Shown: positions 8,269 to 16,714, numbered from the stretch's first letter. The stretch is 52,082 nucleotides of DNA from SOJA01 sp964598485 (GCA_964598485.1 CAZRCD010000012.1:1-52082); one strand, 5' to 3'. Numbers and translations are program-made. Notes: generated by a model from the sequence alone, not told the origin.

Positions 8269-8296
8269 CCGCTCTGTTAACGTTTTGAGTGAATGA
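8258..8296 (+). repeat. tRNA-Pro 3' end plus flank, intact member of a pair
   Basis: This 39-nt stretch runs from inside the T-arm of tRNA-Pro to 28 nt past its end. It matches 12374-12412 at 34 of 39 positions, and all five differences are transitions. The two copies bound the 4.1-kb accessory block and have the geometry of attL/attR direct repeats at a tRNA gene, though no integrase gene lies between them. Confidence 0.6.
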
Positions 8297-8352
8297 AAGT
8301 TTGGAATAATAAAACAATTGTGACAGCTCCACTTGCATCGAGTTTGTGTCAC

Positions 8353-8868
8353 TCAGCATGTGGTTCGTGAGGATTTTATGGACTTAGACATCGTAGCTGC
8401 TAACGTGACAGCCAAGCCGAACAGAATAATAATTGTAGAGTCGACTTGAACATCTTGGCTTATTGCCTTTTTTTCGACTAGGCCTATTGAGCCGCTGATA
8501 TTTTCAGAGATATTGCTTTCTATTAGAAACGTGTAGGCTCCTCTGCGGTTTGGCGTGAAGTCGATGAGTGATGAGCCTTCCAGATCTTGTTCCAGAGTGG
8601 GTGTTTTTGTGCCTTCAGTTAGCTTTTTGATGCCTTCGTAGTTGAAGATGCAGAGGTTGCCTTTGAAATCTTCAGAGACAATGATTCTAATTTCGTATGG
8701 GCGATTCTGGAGCTTGACAATTACAGCGTATGTTCCGTTTGCAGGGACTTCAAAACTCATGGAACTAGTAGAACCACGTAGAGTAGATGTCAAATTCGCG
8801 AGTAAGATGGACAAACCCATAATCATAATGCAGACACCAATCCTCAACAAAACTCTGGAGATCCTCAA
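8353..8868 (-). CDS. Membrane-anchored accessory protein of an ABC-2 exporter operon
   Basis: 171 residues. A hydrophobic N-terminal segment (about residues 7-28), an extracytoplasmic domain of about 110 residues with beta-rich composition, and a C-terminal TM segment (about 145-165) followed by a short basic tail. No family recognised. The TTG start at 8868 overlaps the permease stop as TTGA and sits after GGAGG, giving translational coupling. A longer frame to 8907 exists but would overlap the permease by 43 nt. As third gene of the operon it probably works with the transporter, on either the substrate or the complex. Confidence 0.65.
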   Translation of the reverse strand: MRISRVLLRIGVCIMIMGLSILLANLTSTLRGSTSSMSFEVPANGTYAVIVKLQNRPYEIRIIVSEDFKGNLCIFNYEGIKKLTEGTKTPTLEQDLEGSSLIDFTPNRRGAYTFLIESNISENISGSIGLVEKKAISQDVQVDSTIIILFGLAVTLAATMSKSIKSSRTTC

Positions 8869-9647
8869 CCTACCTCCAACCTCCTTGAAAAGAAAAGATA
8901 GGAACAAACGATCAGAAAAACTGAAACGAGGGGGATAATCAGAAAGTTAGGGAGTTGAGAAAGCTTTGGGAGTGTCTTGGAAAAAAGGAAGGAAGCCTGT
9001 TCTCTGAAAGAGATTGGTGGTAGAAATTCTAGGTTTGCGCTTTCGCTTAAAAGTTGAATAAGGTAGATTGTGGCGAAGGAACCGATCAGCGACGCCGAAG
9101 TCCTTGCACTGTAGAGGGAAAAGGAAATGGTAACACTTAGCATGAACAGAGATTGCAATGCTGTTACAAGCAGTACTTTCAATATTAGGTCAGGCGAGAG
9201 AATCAGGTAAAAAGCGTTTTCGGTAACGTCTAAGAAGGCGTAAGAGAGAAGACTGGCTGAAAACGTTATGAAAACTATGAGGAAGCAGGATAATAGTTTG
9301 GCTAAAAAAATGCTTTGTCTGCTGATTGGGTGAGAAAGATGGACTTTTAGCAAACCGTTTTCAATTTCATATGCAAAGACTAATGTGGCGAAGATGGATG
9401 CGAAGATGCCCATGGGAATGTAGGCAAAAAAAGAGAATTGTGCAACGTTCCTTGTTGTGTGAAAAGCTATGGTACGGGTTATCTCTTCCCATTTTAGGCT
9501 CTCAGAAGAAACAGTGAAGGCAAAACCGCTTCCGCGTGGAAGAAAAATCATGTAAGTGAACAGAGCGAGTAACACTTCTGGAAAAGGGAATCTGAACAAA
9601 CTCTTCAATTCCCAAGTTAGGCTCACTATAAACCTGTTCTTGCTCAA
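8865..9647 (-). CDS. ABC-2 type transporter permease
   Basis: 260 residues with about six hydrophobic segments: a first TM near 22-40, then 70-95, 110-135, 145-165, 170-195 and 230-252. This is the normal plan of ABC-2 exporter permeases. YEIENGLLKVHLSHPISR near residue 92 is the short amphipathic coupling region characteristic of the family. It overlaps the ATPase gene by four bases (ATGA) and the third gene by four (TTGA). The substrate is unknown; homologous systems move lipids, peptides or antibiotics outward. Confidence 0.82.
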   Translation of the reverse strand: MSKNRFIVSLTWELKSLFRFPFPEVLLALFTYMIFLPRGSGFAFTVSSESLKWEEITRTIAFHTTRNVAQFSFFAYIPMGIFASIFATLVFAYEIENGLLKVHLSHPISRQSIFLAKLLSCFLIVFITFSASLLSYAFLDVTENAFYLILSPDLILKVLLVTALQSLFMLSVTISFSLYSARTSASLIGSFATIYLIQLLSESANLEFLPPISFREQASFLFSKTLPKLSQLPNFLIIPLVSVFLIVCSYLFFSRRLEVG

Positions 9648-10561
9648 GTCGTTTTCCTCCTCATGGCCTCGACAAAAACATCTTCAAGCGTTGGAGAAAA
9701 AACTTTCAACTCCTTCAACACTATCAATCGCTTTCTGACCAAACCATTTATCTCCTTAATAAAGGAATCAGAATCTTTCACATCCACGAATACGTAGTCA
9801 CCTTTTACTTCAAGGTTTGCCACGTTTTTCCTGTTTATACCATTGATAAATTCTTCAGCATTATCCACCTTGATCATATATTTTGGATTTGTGTATTTAG
9901 AAACAAGCTCTGAAAACGCACCATACGTGAGTATTACGCCTTCATTAACTATAATCACATTGTCACACACCCTTTCTAATTCGGATAAAATGTGGGTTGA
10001 AATAAGGAAGTTAATACCTTCCTCATCCTTCAGGCGTTTGATTCTAGTTAAAACGTCCAATCTTCCTAATGGATCTAAGTTAGCTGTGGGCTCGTCAAGG
10101 ATCACCAATTCAGGTTTTCCAATCAAGGCATCAGCTAATCCGAGCCTCTGAACCATTCCAGCAGAAAAAGTGCCGATCTTTCTGTCAATGAAGCTGGCGA
10201 GTCCGCACCCTTCAGATACTCTCTCAATCTCTCCAGCAACGCCTGAAACCCCCTTTAGTTTAGCTGAATATTCAAGGTATTCTCTGCCAGTTACCCATGA
10301 CGGAAAACGAGGCTTTTCATGAAGCACCCCGACTTTCTCTAGTATCTTGTTACGATCCTTCCATGAGTCTAGTCCGAAAACGACTGCTTCGCCCGAGTCG
10401 GCGGATATGAGGCCAAGAACGATTTTTATTAGCGTCGATTTTCCAGCTCCATTTGGACCTATTAGCCCGGTGATTCCATCAGTAACTTCAAAGGTTACTT
10501 TGCGTAGCGCTTCAATTTTACCGTAACACTTGACTAATTCATCGACTTCTATTAGATCCAA
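9644..10561 (-). CDS. ABC transporter ATP-binding protein
   Basis: 305 residues. Walker A GPNGAGKST at 35-43, Q-loop region near 80, signature FSAGMVQRLGLA near 132 (a variant of LSGGQ), Walker B LVILDEPTANLD near 152, H-loop STHILSEL near 188. The C-terminal 90 residues form the extension seen in drug/bacteriocin-type (CcmA/NatA-like) exporters. First gene of a three-gene operon. TTG start, no clear Shine-Dalgarno, short leader. A decayed partial copy of this gene lies just upstream at 10682-10750. Confidence 0.9.
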   Translation of the reverse strand: MDLIEVDELVKCYGKIEALRKVTFEVTDGITGLIGPNGAGKSTLIKIVLGLISADSGEAVVFGLDSWKDRNKILEKVGVLHEKPRFPSWVTGREYLEYSAKLKGVSGVAGEIERVSEGCGLASFIDRKIGTFSAGMVQRLGLADALIGKPELVILDEPTANLDPLGRLDVLTRIKRLKDEEGINFLISTHILSELERVCDNVIIVNEGVILTYGAFSELVSKYTNPKYMIKVDNAEEFINGINRKNVANLEVKGDYVFVDVKDSDSFIKEINGLVRKRLIVLKELKVFSPTLEDVFVEAMRRKTT

Positions 10562-10595
10562 AGTTCATGCCACATACCGATTCTTTCTTATCTAC

Positions 10596-10612
10596 AAATA
10601 TTTTTATACCTC
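10596..10612 (-). promoter_or_regulatory. TATA-like promoter of the ABC exporter operon
   Basis: On the minus strand GAGGTATAAAAATATTTG is a good TATA match, centred about 44 nt upstream of the ATPase TTG start. That predicts a leader of about 15 nt. Confidence 0.5.
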
Positions 10613-10681
10613 TTTATAAGCATGTGTACACGCCTAGGAAAAACGAAAAAAGCTGTTTGGGGGGGCCTCAACGTATTAGCG

Positions 10682-10750
10682 GCACTCCAACTTTCTCTAG
10701 TACCTTTTTGCAGTCTTTCCGGTAACCCTTGTCAACTTCAAAGGTTACTT
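10682..10750 (-). pseudogene. Decayed fragment of the neighbouring ABC ATPase gene
   Basis: 10682-10720 matches 10324-10362 of the intact ATPase at 31 of 39 positions. 10734-10750 matches 10484-10500 perfectly over 17 bases. In the intact gene these blocks are 121 nt apart; here they are 13 nt apart, so the copy has an internal deletion. Orientation is the same as the intact gene. The rest of the 330-nt gap (10562-10892) holds the two divergent promoters and nothing else I can identify. Confidence 0.55.
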
Positions 10751-10846
10751 CACTAGGCTTTTGATGTTAAAACGCAAAATTTAGCTAGTGGGTCACACTT
10801 CCAGCAAATCCAAAACGTCCCTCTTTTGATATTTTTAGAAGTAAAA

Positions 10847-10885
10847 TTTTTATATGAGTTTCGAAATATCACTTAGAAGGTGGAG
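10847..10885 (+). promoter_or_regulatory. TATA-like element and Shine-Dalgarno for the secreted-protein operon
   Basis: TTTTTATATG at 10847-10856 followed, about 25 nt later, by GGTGGAG at 10879-10885, eight bases before the ATG at 10893. This supports both the start codon and transcription divergent from the ABC operon. Confidence 0.5.
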
Positions 10886-10892
10886 ATTATAG

Positions 10893-11240
10893 ATGAATAA
10901 AAAACCTGCCTTTCTATCAATATTCATTTTTGTGACGGTGTTGTCGCTGCTAAGCGTCCCAGTGATGGCAAGTATTCCTATGGAGGGCGCAAATGAAGAC
11001 TATGGAGATTATGGTGACTGGGCTTGGGCTTGGCTTTACGCCGAATACAACCCTTATACCAAAACATACCACAACATCAAACATGACTGGGACTGGGCTG
11101 TTTGGGAACCTTATACCTATCGGATAGGGGAATGGTATTCTAACGACCCTGAATATCCTGCAACTGAAACCACGATAGAGGTGTGGTTAGGTGACTGGTA
11201 TCTTGATGCGGATGCCTTTGTATACTACTATCCATGGTAA
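10893..11240 (+). CDS. Small secreted Trp/Tyr/Asp-rich protein, unknown function
   Basis: 115 residues. The first 26 are a clear Sec signal peptide (basic MNKK, hydrophobic core, cleavage likely after VMA). The mature part of about 89 residues is extraordinarily rich in Trp, Tyr, Asp and Glu, with runs such as DYGDYGDWAWAWLYAEY and a final FVYYYPW. It has no Cys. No family recognised. Such acidic, aromatic composition fits a carbohydrate- or peptide-binding surface, or a small exported effector. It lies 13 nt upstream of a surface-protein gene and divergent from the ABC exporter. Confidence 0.7.
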   Translation: MNKKPAFLSIFIFVTVLSLLSVPVMASIPMEGANEDYGDYGDWAWAWLYAEYNPYTKTYHNIKHDWDWAVWEPYTYRIGEWYSNDPEYPATETTIEVWLGDWYLDADAFVYYYPW

Positions 11241-11253
11241 AAGGATTTCAAAA

Positions 11254-12249
11254 ATGAAGACCCTCCCCTTTTTTTTATTTGGTTTAATTGTTGTTAGTTG
11301 CCTCGTGAGTTCCGGCGGTGCTGGCGCTAACAAGTCAAAGTTTAATTGGCTAGAAGCAGGATCTTATGCTATTTACTCATTTGGCATGAAGGATGGGCAA
11401 CCGGAATATACGTATCTTGGCTTTGATGATTGCGGCTCCGCTATATTGGCTACTGGTAACTATTCTTGGAGGTGCATCGAAGTGAAGGATGATTATGCGA
11501 AGCTGGAAGTTGAAATTAATTTATCAATTAACGGAAGTGTAAGCTATAATGGAATAGAGTTTGTGGAGAGAGCGGAGAACGGTGATTTATCGTTCATCAA
11601 GAGGATTCCCATGGAACAAGTTGTTGGAAGGATACAACTGAGCTCAGACATGGTTAGAATTCCAGGCCCCATCTATATTCACAAGAATCTAGTCGTGACC
11701 GTTGACCTCGACACGATGGAGCTTGTTGATGAAGACGGGAACCCGTGGGGTAAATGGGTTATGTGGATTTATCTGTTGAAATACCCGTTAGAGGGAGAAA
11801 CACCTGAGACATTTATCATGAATTGGCTGAACACAACCGTGGATTTATACATACACTATCACAACGGAAGTATAGGTAAACCTATAGACACGGTGATTGG
11901 AAAATTTGAAAGATTTTTTGCAGCTTCCAGGTTCGAGCCATTTGAAAATGAATTTTTGTTAAAGTTAGGTATTATGAAGGAACCGCAGATTACTATGACT
12001 TATGCCTACGAGCCTAGAAGCGGAATTCTACTTCAACAGCTCGTTAGGACTTATCTCGACGATATCTTGACTCAAAAGTTAGGGATAATCCTCACATCTG
12101 GCACGTTCATTCTGTCAGAAACCAACGTCTCAATCGATCAAGATAGCGAGTTCGACTTTTCTCCTTTTATACCCTACTTAGCCATACTAGGTATTTCAGC
12201 AATAATAGCAGGGGCATATTTAATCAAGATTTTCCGAAAGCGCAAATGA
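11254..12249 (+). CDS. Secreted protein with C-terminal membrane anchor, unknown function
   Basis: 331 residues from the ATG at 11254, which is preceded by AAAGGA and follows the upstream gene by 13 nt. An in-frame start at 11191 would overlap that gene and hide the signal peptide. Signal peptide at residues 1-25, an extracytoplasmic region of about 270 residues with several N-glycosylation sequons (NYS, NGS, NTT), and a C-terminal TM at about 305-325 ending in a KIFRKRK stop-transfer. No known domain recognised. Probably anchored in the cell membrane facing outward, and co-expressed with the small secreted protein. Confidence 0.7.
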   Translation: MKTLPFFLFGLIVVSCLVSSGGAGANKSKFNWLEAGSYAIYSFGMKDGQPEYTYLGFDDCGSAILATGNYSWRCIEVKDDYAKLEVEINLSINGSVSYNGIEFVERAENGDLSFIKRIPMEQVVGRIQLSSDMVRIPGPIYIHKNLVVTVDLDTMELVDEDGNPWGKWVMWIYLLKYPLEGETPETFIMNWLNTTVDLYIHYHNGSIGKPIDTVIGKFERFFAASRFEPFENEFLLKLGIMKEPQITMTYAYEPRSGILLQQLVRTYLDDILTQKLGIILTSGTFILSETNVSIDQDSEFDFSPFIPYLAILGISAIIAGAYLIKIFRKRK

Positions 12250-12373
12250 ACCACGAAAACGCAAACGGTAGAATTTCAACACGTGAAGCTTCATTCGCTA
12301 CGGAAACTGCGTAAAAAGACACAGTCCGACTCCGGGCGTCGGGTGGACTCGTATCCTTTTGAGTATTAGTCTA

Positions 12374-12412
12374 GGGCAGCCTCATCATTCTGTTAACATT
12401 TTGAGTGAATGA
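12374..12412 (+). repeat. Decayed copy of the tRNA-Pro 3' end (candidate att remnant)
   Basis: GGGCAGCC...TCTGTTAACATTTTGAGTGAATGA matches 8258-8296 at 34 of 39 positions; every mismatch is C/T or G/A. The 45 nt upstream include CTCCGGGCG, which recalls the tRNA-Pro anticodon region, but the rest does not fold as a tRNA. The match extends 28 nt past the tRNA end, so the duplicated unit included flanking DNA. It lies six bases before the glpX stop codon. Confidence 0.6.
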
Positions 12413-12417
12413 GGCGT

Positions 12418-13434
12418 TCATGCCAAAAATTGTTTGTATACTGGGTGTCCTTTAAACTGTAGGGTTGTTTCCGATTTTTCCACAGTTCCGCTCGGCAGTC
12501 TCATGCAAATTGAGCTAACAATTGCTCCATTTGGAATAAAGCGAACACCATCTAAGAGCTCGCCTTTCGTGACGCCAGAGGCTGCAAAAACCAGTTCATT
12601 GCCCTTAGCCAACTCATCCTCATTATAAGTTTTGTCTACGTCAACACCTTCTGCCCTCAGCCTATCCAAACGGTTAGGATCATCCTTCTTATCTCTCCAA
12701 ACCTTCACAAGCATGGTACCGCCCAAAGATTTCACAGCAGTTGCTGCAATAGTTGCCTCGGGTCCGGCACCAGCGCCAACAAGAAGGTCAACTCCAGAAC
12801 CAGGCCTGCAAGTAACAACCGCCCCTGCAATGTCACCGTCAGGAATCAAAATTATCCTCGTACCCAGTTTTCTAAGGCTTTCAAGAATCGCCACATGTCT
12901 TTCACGCTCCAACATTATAACAGTGAAATTTTGAAGCAGCAAATTTTTTTCCTGAGCCACTGTACGCACGATTTCTTCGATGGACATGTCTAAAGAAATT
13001 TTGCCAATCGAATGATGATCAGTTGCCACTTTGAAATAGTATCCGTCGTCTGGAAGAACCTGAAAACAGCCAGCAGGTGCACAAGCGAGAGCAGAAATGG
13101 CGTCTTTTCTGCCTTTAGAGGAAGCTGTTGACCCATCAACGGGGTCTATGACAAACTCAACCTTGGGGCCTTTTCCGGTTCCAACTTTTTCTCTCCGCGT
13201 AAATGCTGGCGCATTGTCTTTTGGGCCTTCGCATGAAATGACTTCACCTTCAACGTCGGTTTGAGCTAACACTGCTCTTGAAAACTCAACTGCTTTCGCA
13301 TCTATTAAATTGGGGTTTCCTTGACCGATGTGCAAGGCAGCTCCAACAGCTGCAGCAGTAGTAATCCTAGTCAATGAAGGAGCCAAAGCTCTAAGAGAAA
13401 CCAAAGTCGCATACACCTCACACATTAATTGCAT
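12418..13434 (-). CDS. glpX: Fructose-1,6-bisphosphatase class II (GlpX-like)
   Basis: 338 residues. Signature elements of GlpX: DPVDGST near residue 97 (metal-binding), IPDGDIAGAVVTCRPGSGVDLLVG around 195-220, GAGPEATIAATAVK, and GVTKGELLDGVRF near 288. The enzyme dephosphorylates fructose-1,6-bisphosphate (some members also sedoheptulose-1,7-bisphosphate) in gluconeogenesis. Most archaea use the bifunctional FBP aldolase/phosphatase instead, so a GlpX type is unusual and suggests bacterial ancestry. The ATG lies three bases after the stop of the upstream epimerase gene, so it is the last gene of that operon. Confidence 0.85.
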   Translation of the reverse strand: MQLMCEVYATLVSLRALAPSLTRITTAAAVGAALHIGQGNPNLIDAKAVEFSRAVLAQTDVEGEVISCEGPKDNAPAFTRREKVGTGKGPKVEFVIDPVDGSTASSKGRKDAISALACAPAGCFQVLPDDGYYFKVATDHHSIGKISLDMSIEEIVRTVAQEKNLLLQNFTVIMLERERHVAILESLRKLGTRIILIPDGDIAGAVVTCRPGSGVDLLVGAGAGPEATIAATAVKSLGGTMLVKVWRDKKDDPNRLDRLRAEGVDVDKTYNEDELAKGNELVFAASGVTKGELLDGVRFIPNGAIVSSICMRLPSGTVEKSETTLQFKGHPVYKQFLA

Positions 13435-13437
13435 GAT

Positions 13438-14541
13438 CTACACGTAAATTTTTTTCGGCTTCCCCAAAAGCTCCTGATTCAACTCTGTTATGCCCAACCC
13501 ATACTGGCTTGGAAAAATCCGCATCGAATTTTTGACTTCTGTTCCACCCTTTTTGACAAGTTTATCTTTCAGCAAAAGGTCAGAATCCAAGTCTGCATAT
13601 TGAATATTTTTAACTTCCGCAGCCAAGTGTGCCCCAGCCGCTATCCCAATTTCAGATTCACCCATACAACCAATCATGCAAGGTATCCCAGCAGCCTCAG
13701 CAATATTAGCGATTTTCCTACCTTTCAACAATCCTCCACACTTCATCAGCTTAATATTCATAAGGTCTACTGCTTCTGCCATAATCAAGCGAAGAGCATC
13801 TTCAGGCGAATGCACACTTTCATCAGCCATAATTGGAATCACCGAGTTTTTCCTGACTTTCACCAAGCCTTTCAGGTCTCCTGCTGAAACCGGTTGCTCC
13901 GCAAATTGAACGTTAAACTTCTCTAATTCGTTAAGAACTTCTATGGCTTGTTCAGGTGTCCATCCCTCATTTGCATCAAGTCTTACGTCTACGTTGTCGC
14001 CAACTGCTTTACGAATGAGCTTTATACGTTCAACATCTTCAGTGGGATTGACTCCAACCTTCACTTTTAAAGCTTTGAAACCTCTATTGACGGCTTCAAC
14101 GGCGTCTTCAGCCATTTCTTTCGGAGATTTAATGCCTAAAGTTATGTCTGTTAAGACTTCTGTGCGGTAGCCACCCATAAGCATGAAAAGTGGTTTACGA
14201 GCAGTTTTTCCCAAAATATCATGCAAAGCCATGTCTATAGCTGCCTTTGCAGATGGATTTCCGTCAACAATTGAATCCATGAGTTCGATGTCCTGCTCAA
14301 TTCTCAGCGGCGACACGCCAATGAGCTTCGGGGCGATCTTGTCTAATACTTCAACAACCGTTTTTGGGTTTTCACCTGTTACCCTTTGCGAAGGCGATGA
14401 TTCGCCCCAGCCAACAATCCCGTCATCCGTGAGTATCTTAACCACAATATTATGGCTTTCAGTGCTTGCTCCCGGAGCGATTCGGAAAGGTTCCTCATAA
14501 CGCAAAGTAACGGAATAAACTTCAATCTGTTGGATTTCCAA
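13438..14541 (-). CDS. Enolase-superfamily dipeptide epimerase-like enzyme
   Basis: 367 residues, the size of the muconate-lactonizing / dipeptide epimerase subgroup. Capping domain at 1-125, then a TIM barrel. Catalytic pattern: KVK (Lys159, Lys161), metal ligands DAN (Asp189), Glu215 in FAEQPV and Asp240 in MADES, then the second acid/base lysine in NIKLMKCGG (Lys264 or Lys267). This pair of Lys acid/bases on opposite barrel faces is typical of L-Ala-D/L-Glu epimerases and relatives. Substrate specificity is not determinable here. The ABC permease gene ends 53 nt upstream, on the same strand. Confidence 0.85.
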   Translation of the reverse strand: MEIQQIEVYSVTLRYEEPFRIAPGASTESHNIVVKILTDDGIVGWGESSPSQRVTGENPKTVVEVLDKIAPKLIGVSPLRIEQDIELMDSIVDGNPSAKAAIDMALHDILGKTARKPLFMLMGGYRTEVLTDITLGIKSPKEMAEDAVEAVNRGFKALKVKVGVNPTEDVERIKLIRKAVGDNVDVRLDANEGWTPEQAIEVLNELEKFNVQFAEQPVSAGDLKGLVKVRKNSVIPIMADESVHSPEDALRLIMAEAVDLMNIKLMKCGGLLKGRKIANIAEAAGIPCMIGCMGESEIGIAAGAHLAAEVKNIQYADLDSDLLLKDKLVKKGGTEVKNSMRIFPSQYGLGITELNQELLGKPKKIYV

Positions 14542-14594
14542 TTCACAAACACCGAAACAAGTTTTGTAGTTTCTACGGAAAAGCTTTACTACTG

Positions 14595-15902
14595 TTATTC
14601 AGTTGGCTTTCTTTTACGTCTTCTTAGCCCCTTAAACTTTAGCTTTGCCGTCAAGATTTTCTCGGTGCCGAATAGTCTTGCTGCAATGTAGAGCACTGCA
14701 AGGGTAAATATCGACACGTAAACAATGCCCATGACAGCTGTTAGGTAGTCGCCAGTGAAAGCTACCTTAGACGCTAGCATAGGATGTGTGAACGGTATTG
14801 CAAGTAAGACAATCATCAAGGGAAATGGCAAGGCGTAGATATCACTGAACATCATAAAAATCATTGGAAAGATCAATAACATGGACAGAGGCCCTACCAA
14901 GGCTTGAGCACCTTTTACATCTTCAGCGAAAACAGATATTGAAATTGCTAACGCTAACGCTGAAATCAGCGACACGAAAAGTGAGGCCCCAAGAAGTAAG
15001 TACGATATCGGTGTTGGCGCTAACCCTATCGCTGCAAGATCTACACCTGTTTCGGCTGGCATAATCCCCATAAAAGAACCCATGTAGTAAGTGAAGCCTA
15101 CAATGTAAGCTATCGCACCTACAACTGCAACAATTATGGAACCCGTCAATTTCCCAGCTAAAATTGTCAACCTATTGATAGGCAAAGTCAACAAAGTTTC
15201 CAACGTCTTTTCCTCTTTCTCCGACGCAACAGACGTAGCTGCAAGCTGCATCGCAAAAATAAGCAACATCATTATGCCTATCGGCATGCCCATGGACTGC
15301 GCCATCATTAACCCGAAAAGAACGCTTGGAGGGATGTCAACGCCTTTTCCTTTAACTATTGATTTCTCAGACGTATCTATAGGATCCAAAACGTTTTCTG
15401 AACTTTCAGGAAATTTTTCACGAACTTTTTGAACAATCAGCCTTTCTTCGAATGACTTTAACAAAGTGCTTATCATCGAGGAACTCGTAGACTCAGCAAT
15501 GCCTCCGCCCCTAAACACTGAGTAAACGTCTAGTTCTGCCTTTAAGCCCTCTGTGATGTTGTTGGTAAAGTCAAGAGGTATGACTATGAGTCCTGTGAGG
15601 TTTGATTGTTGAACGTAGTTAACCGCTTCAGTGAAGTTCAAATCATCAATTTTGACAATTGTAACGTTCCGAGTTGTCAAGAAATTCGTGAGGTTTTCAG
15701 CAACAGTGCCTTTATCAAAGTCCATTACTGCTATTGAAATGTTTCCCATGCTTTCTTCTGCTGCTTTCATCGAAGTTTGAACTGCGAATCCCATTAGTGG
15801 AAACATTATTAACGGGACGATTATCATGCCTAAGAGGAGTGTTGGGTCTCTGACCAACTCCTTAACTTCCTTCACAATAACGTTGAATAAACCTTTAAAC
15901 AA
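14595..15902 (-). CDS. ABC-2 family permease (NatB-like)
   Basis: 435 residues. One N-terminal TM (about 22-42), a large extracytoplasmic domain (about 45-205) and five to six C-terminal TMs from about 210. This is the topology of NatB/ABC2_membrane_3 exporters. EKEEKTLETLLTLPINR near 235 is the conserved cytoplasmic coupling stretch. The TTG at 15902 is chosen because GGTGG lies six bases upstream and it overlaps the ATPase stop by eight bases. A longer version to 15944 has no Shine-Dalgarno. Substrate unknown; Na+ or drug efflux in characterised relatives. Confidence 0.85.
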   Translation of the reverse strand: MFKGLFNVIVKEVKELVRDPTLLLGMIIVPLIMFPLMGFAVQTSMKAAEESMGNISIAVMDFDKGTVAENLTNFLTTRNVTIVKIDDLNFTEAVNYVQQSNLTGLIVIPLDFTNNITEGLKAELDVYSVFRGGGIAESTSSSMISTLLKSFEERLIVQKVREKFPESSENVLDPIDTSEKSIVKGKGVDIPPSVLFGLMMAQSMGMPIGIMMLLIFAMQLAATSVASEKEEKTLETLLTLPINRLTILAGKLTGSIIVAVVGAIAYIVGFTYYMGSFMGIMPAETGVDLAAIGLAPTPISYLLLGASLFVSLISALALAISISVFAEDVKGAQALVGPLSMLLIFPMIFMMFSDIYALPFPLMIVLLAIPFTHPMLASKVAFTGDYLTAVMGIVYVSIFTLAVLYIAARLFGTEKILTAKLKFKGLRRRKRKPTE

Positions 15903-16662
15903 AACCAACCACCTTCGCAAACACTTCTTCAAGATTTGACGCATTCACCTTTTTCTTAAGCTCTACCGGAGAGCCTTCAGCCACTATCTTGCCTTTATTT
16001 ATGAGAGCCACTTTGCCGCATAAATGCTCCACTTCAAGCATGTTATGACTTGAAAGAAGCACGGTAACTCCCTCTTTTTCCACATACTGCTTTATAATTC
16101 CTCTAACATGAACAGAATGGAGAACATCTAATCCGCTGGTTGGTTCATCCAACAATGCAAGCTTAGGCTTTGTCATAAGAGCTCTTGCAACGAGAAGACG
16201 CCTCTTCATACCCTTGCTGTACGTCTTCACCTTATCCTTAAGTCGGTCTTCTAACCCAGAAATCTTTGCCGCAACCTCAACAGTTTCTCTAATCAACTCT
16301 TTTTCTTCAATGGTAAACTTAGCCATAAACTCCAAATACTCATACCCTGACAGATTTTTGTAAGCCCCTGCTTCTTCAGGAAGATAACTTATAAGCCCAC
16401 GGATCTCAGAAGCCTCATCCACAACATCACGACCAAGAACCTTTACAGAACCAGAAGTAGGCTTTAGCAACGTTGAGACAATACGTAAGGCGGTTGTTTT
16501 TCCAGCTCCATTCGGACCAATAAGCCCGAAGATTTCTCCATGCTTGACAGTGAAGCCTAAGCCATCTAAAGCGTGAATACTGCCGAAGACCTTAACTACG
16601 TCGGTTGCTTCGATGGGTAAACTCAATTCTAAAACACCAGAAGCTTTTACAGCAAATTCCAT
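15895..16662 (-). CDS. ABC transporter ATP-binding protein (NatA-like)
   Basis: 255 residues. Walker A GPNGAGKTT near 48-56, Q-loop region LISYLPEEAG near 90, signature YSKGMKRRLLVARAL near 147, Walker B LALLDEPTSGLD near 168, H-loop SSHNMLE near 205. It pairs with the overlapping permease downstream, and the two form one exporter half-complex. The operon continues into the epimerase and glpX genes, though nothing links these functionally. Confidence 0.9.
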   Translation of the reverse strand: MEFAVKASGVLELSLPIEATDVVKVFGSIHALDGLGFTVKHGEIFGLIGPNGAGKTTALRIVSTLLKPTSGSVKVLGRDVVDEASEIRGLISYLPEEAGAYKNLSGYEYLEFMAKFTIEEKELIRETVEVAAKISGLEDRLKDKVKTYSKGMKRRLLVARALMTKPKLALLDEPTSGLDVLHSVHVRGIIKQYVEKEGVTVLLSSHNMLEVEHLCGKVALINKGKIVAEGSPVELKKKVNASNLEEVFAKVVGFV

Positions 16663-16714
16663 AATTAAAGCTATTGTTTATTCTCAAAATTTCCGCAGAT
16701 ACATCACAGATTTG

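Noticed and set aside
8156..8359. 67-codon minus-strand frame
   Set aside because: Antisense to tRNA-Pro, and its composition comes from the tRNA sequence.
8194..12412. Active integrative element
   Set aside because: No integrase, replication or mobilisation gene between the repeats; only a relic reading is supported.
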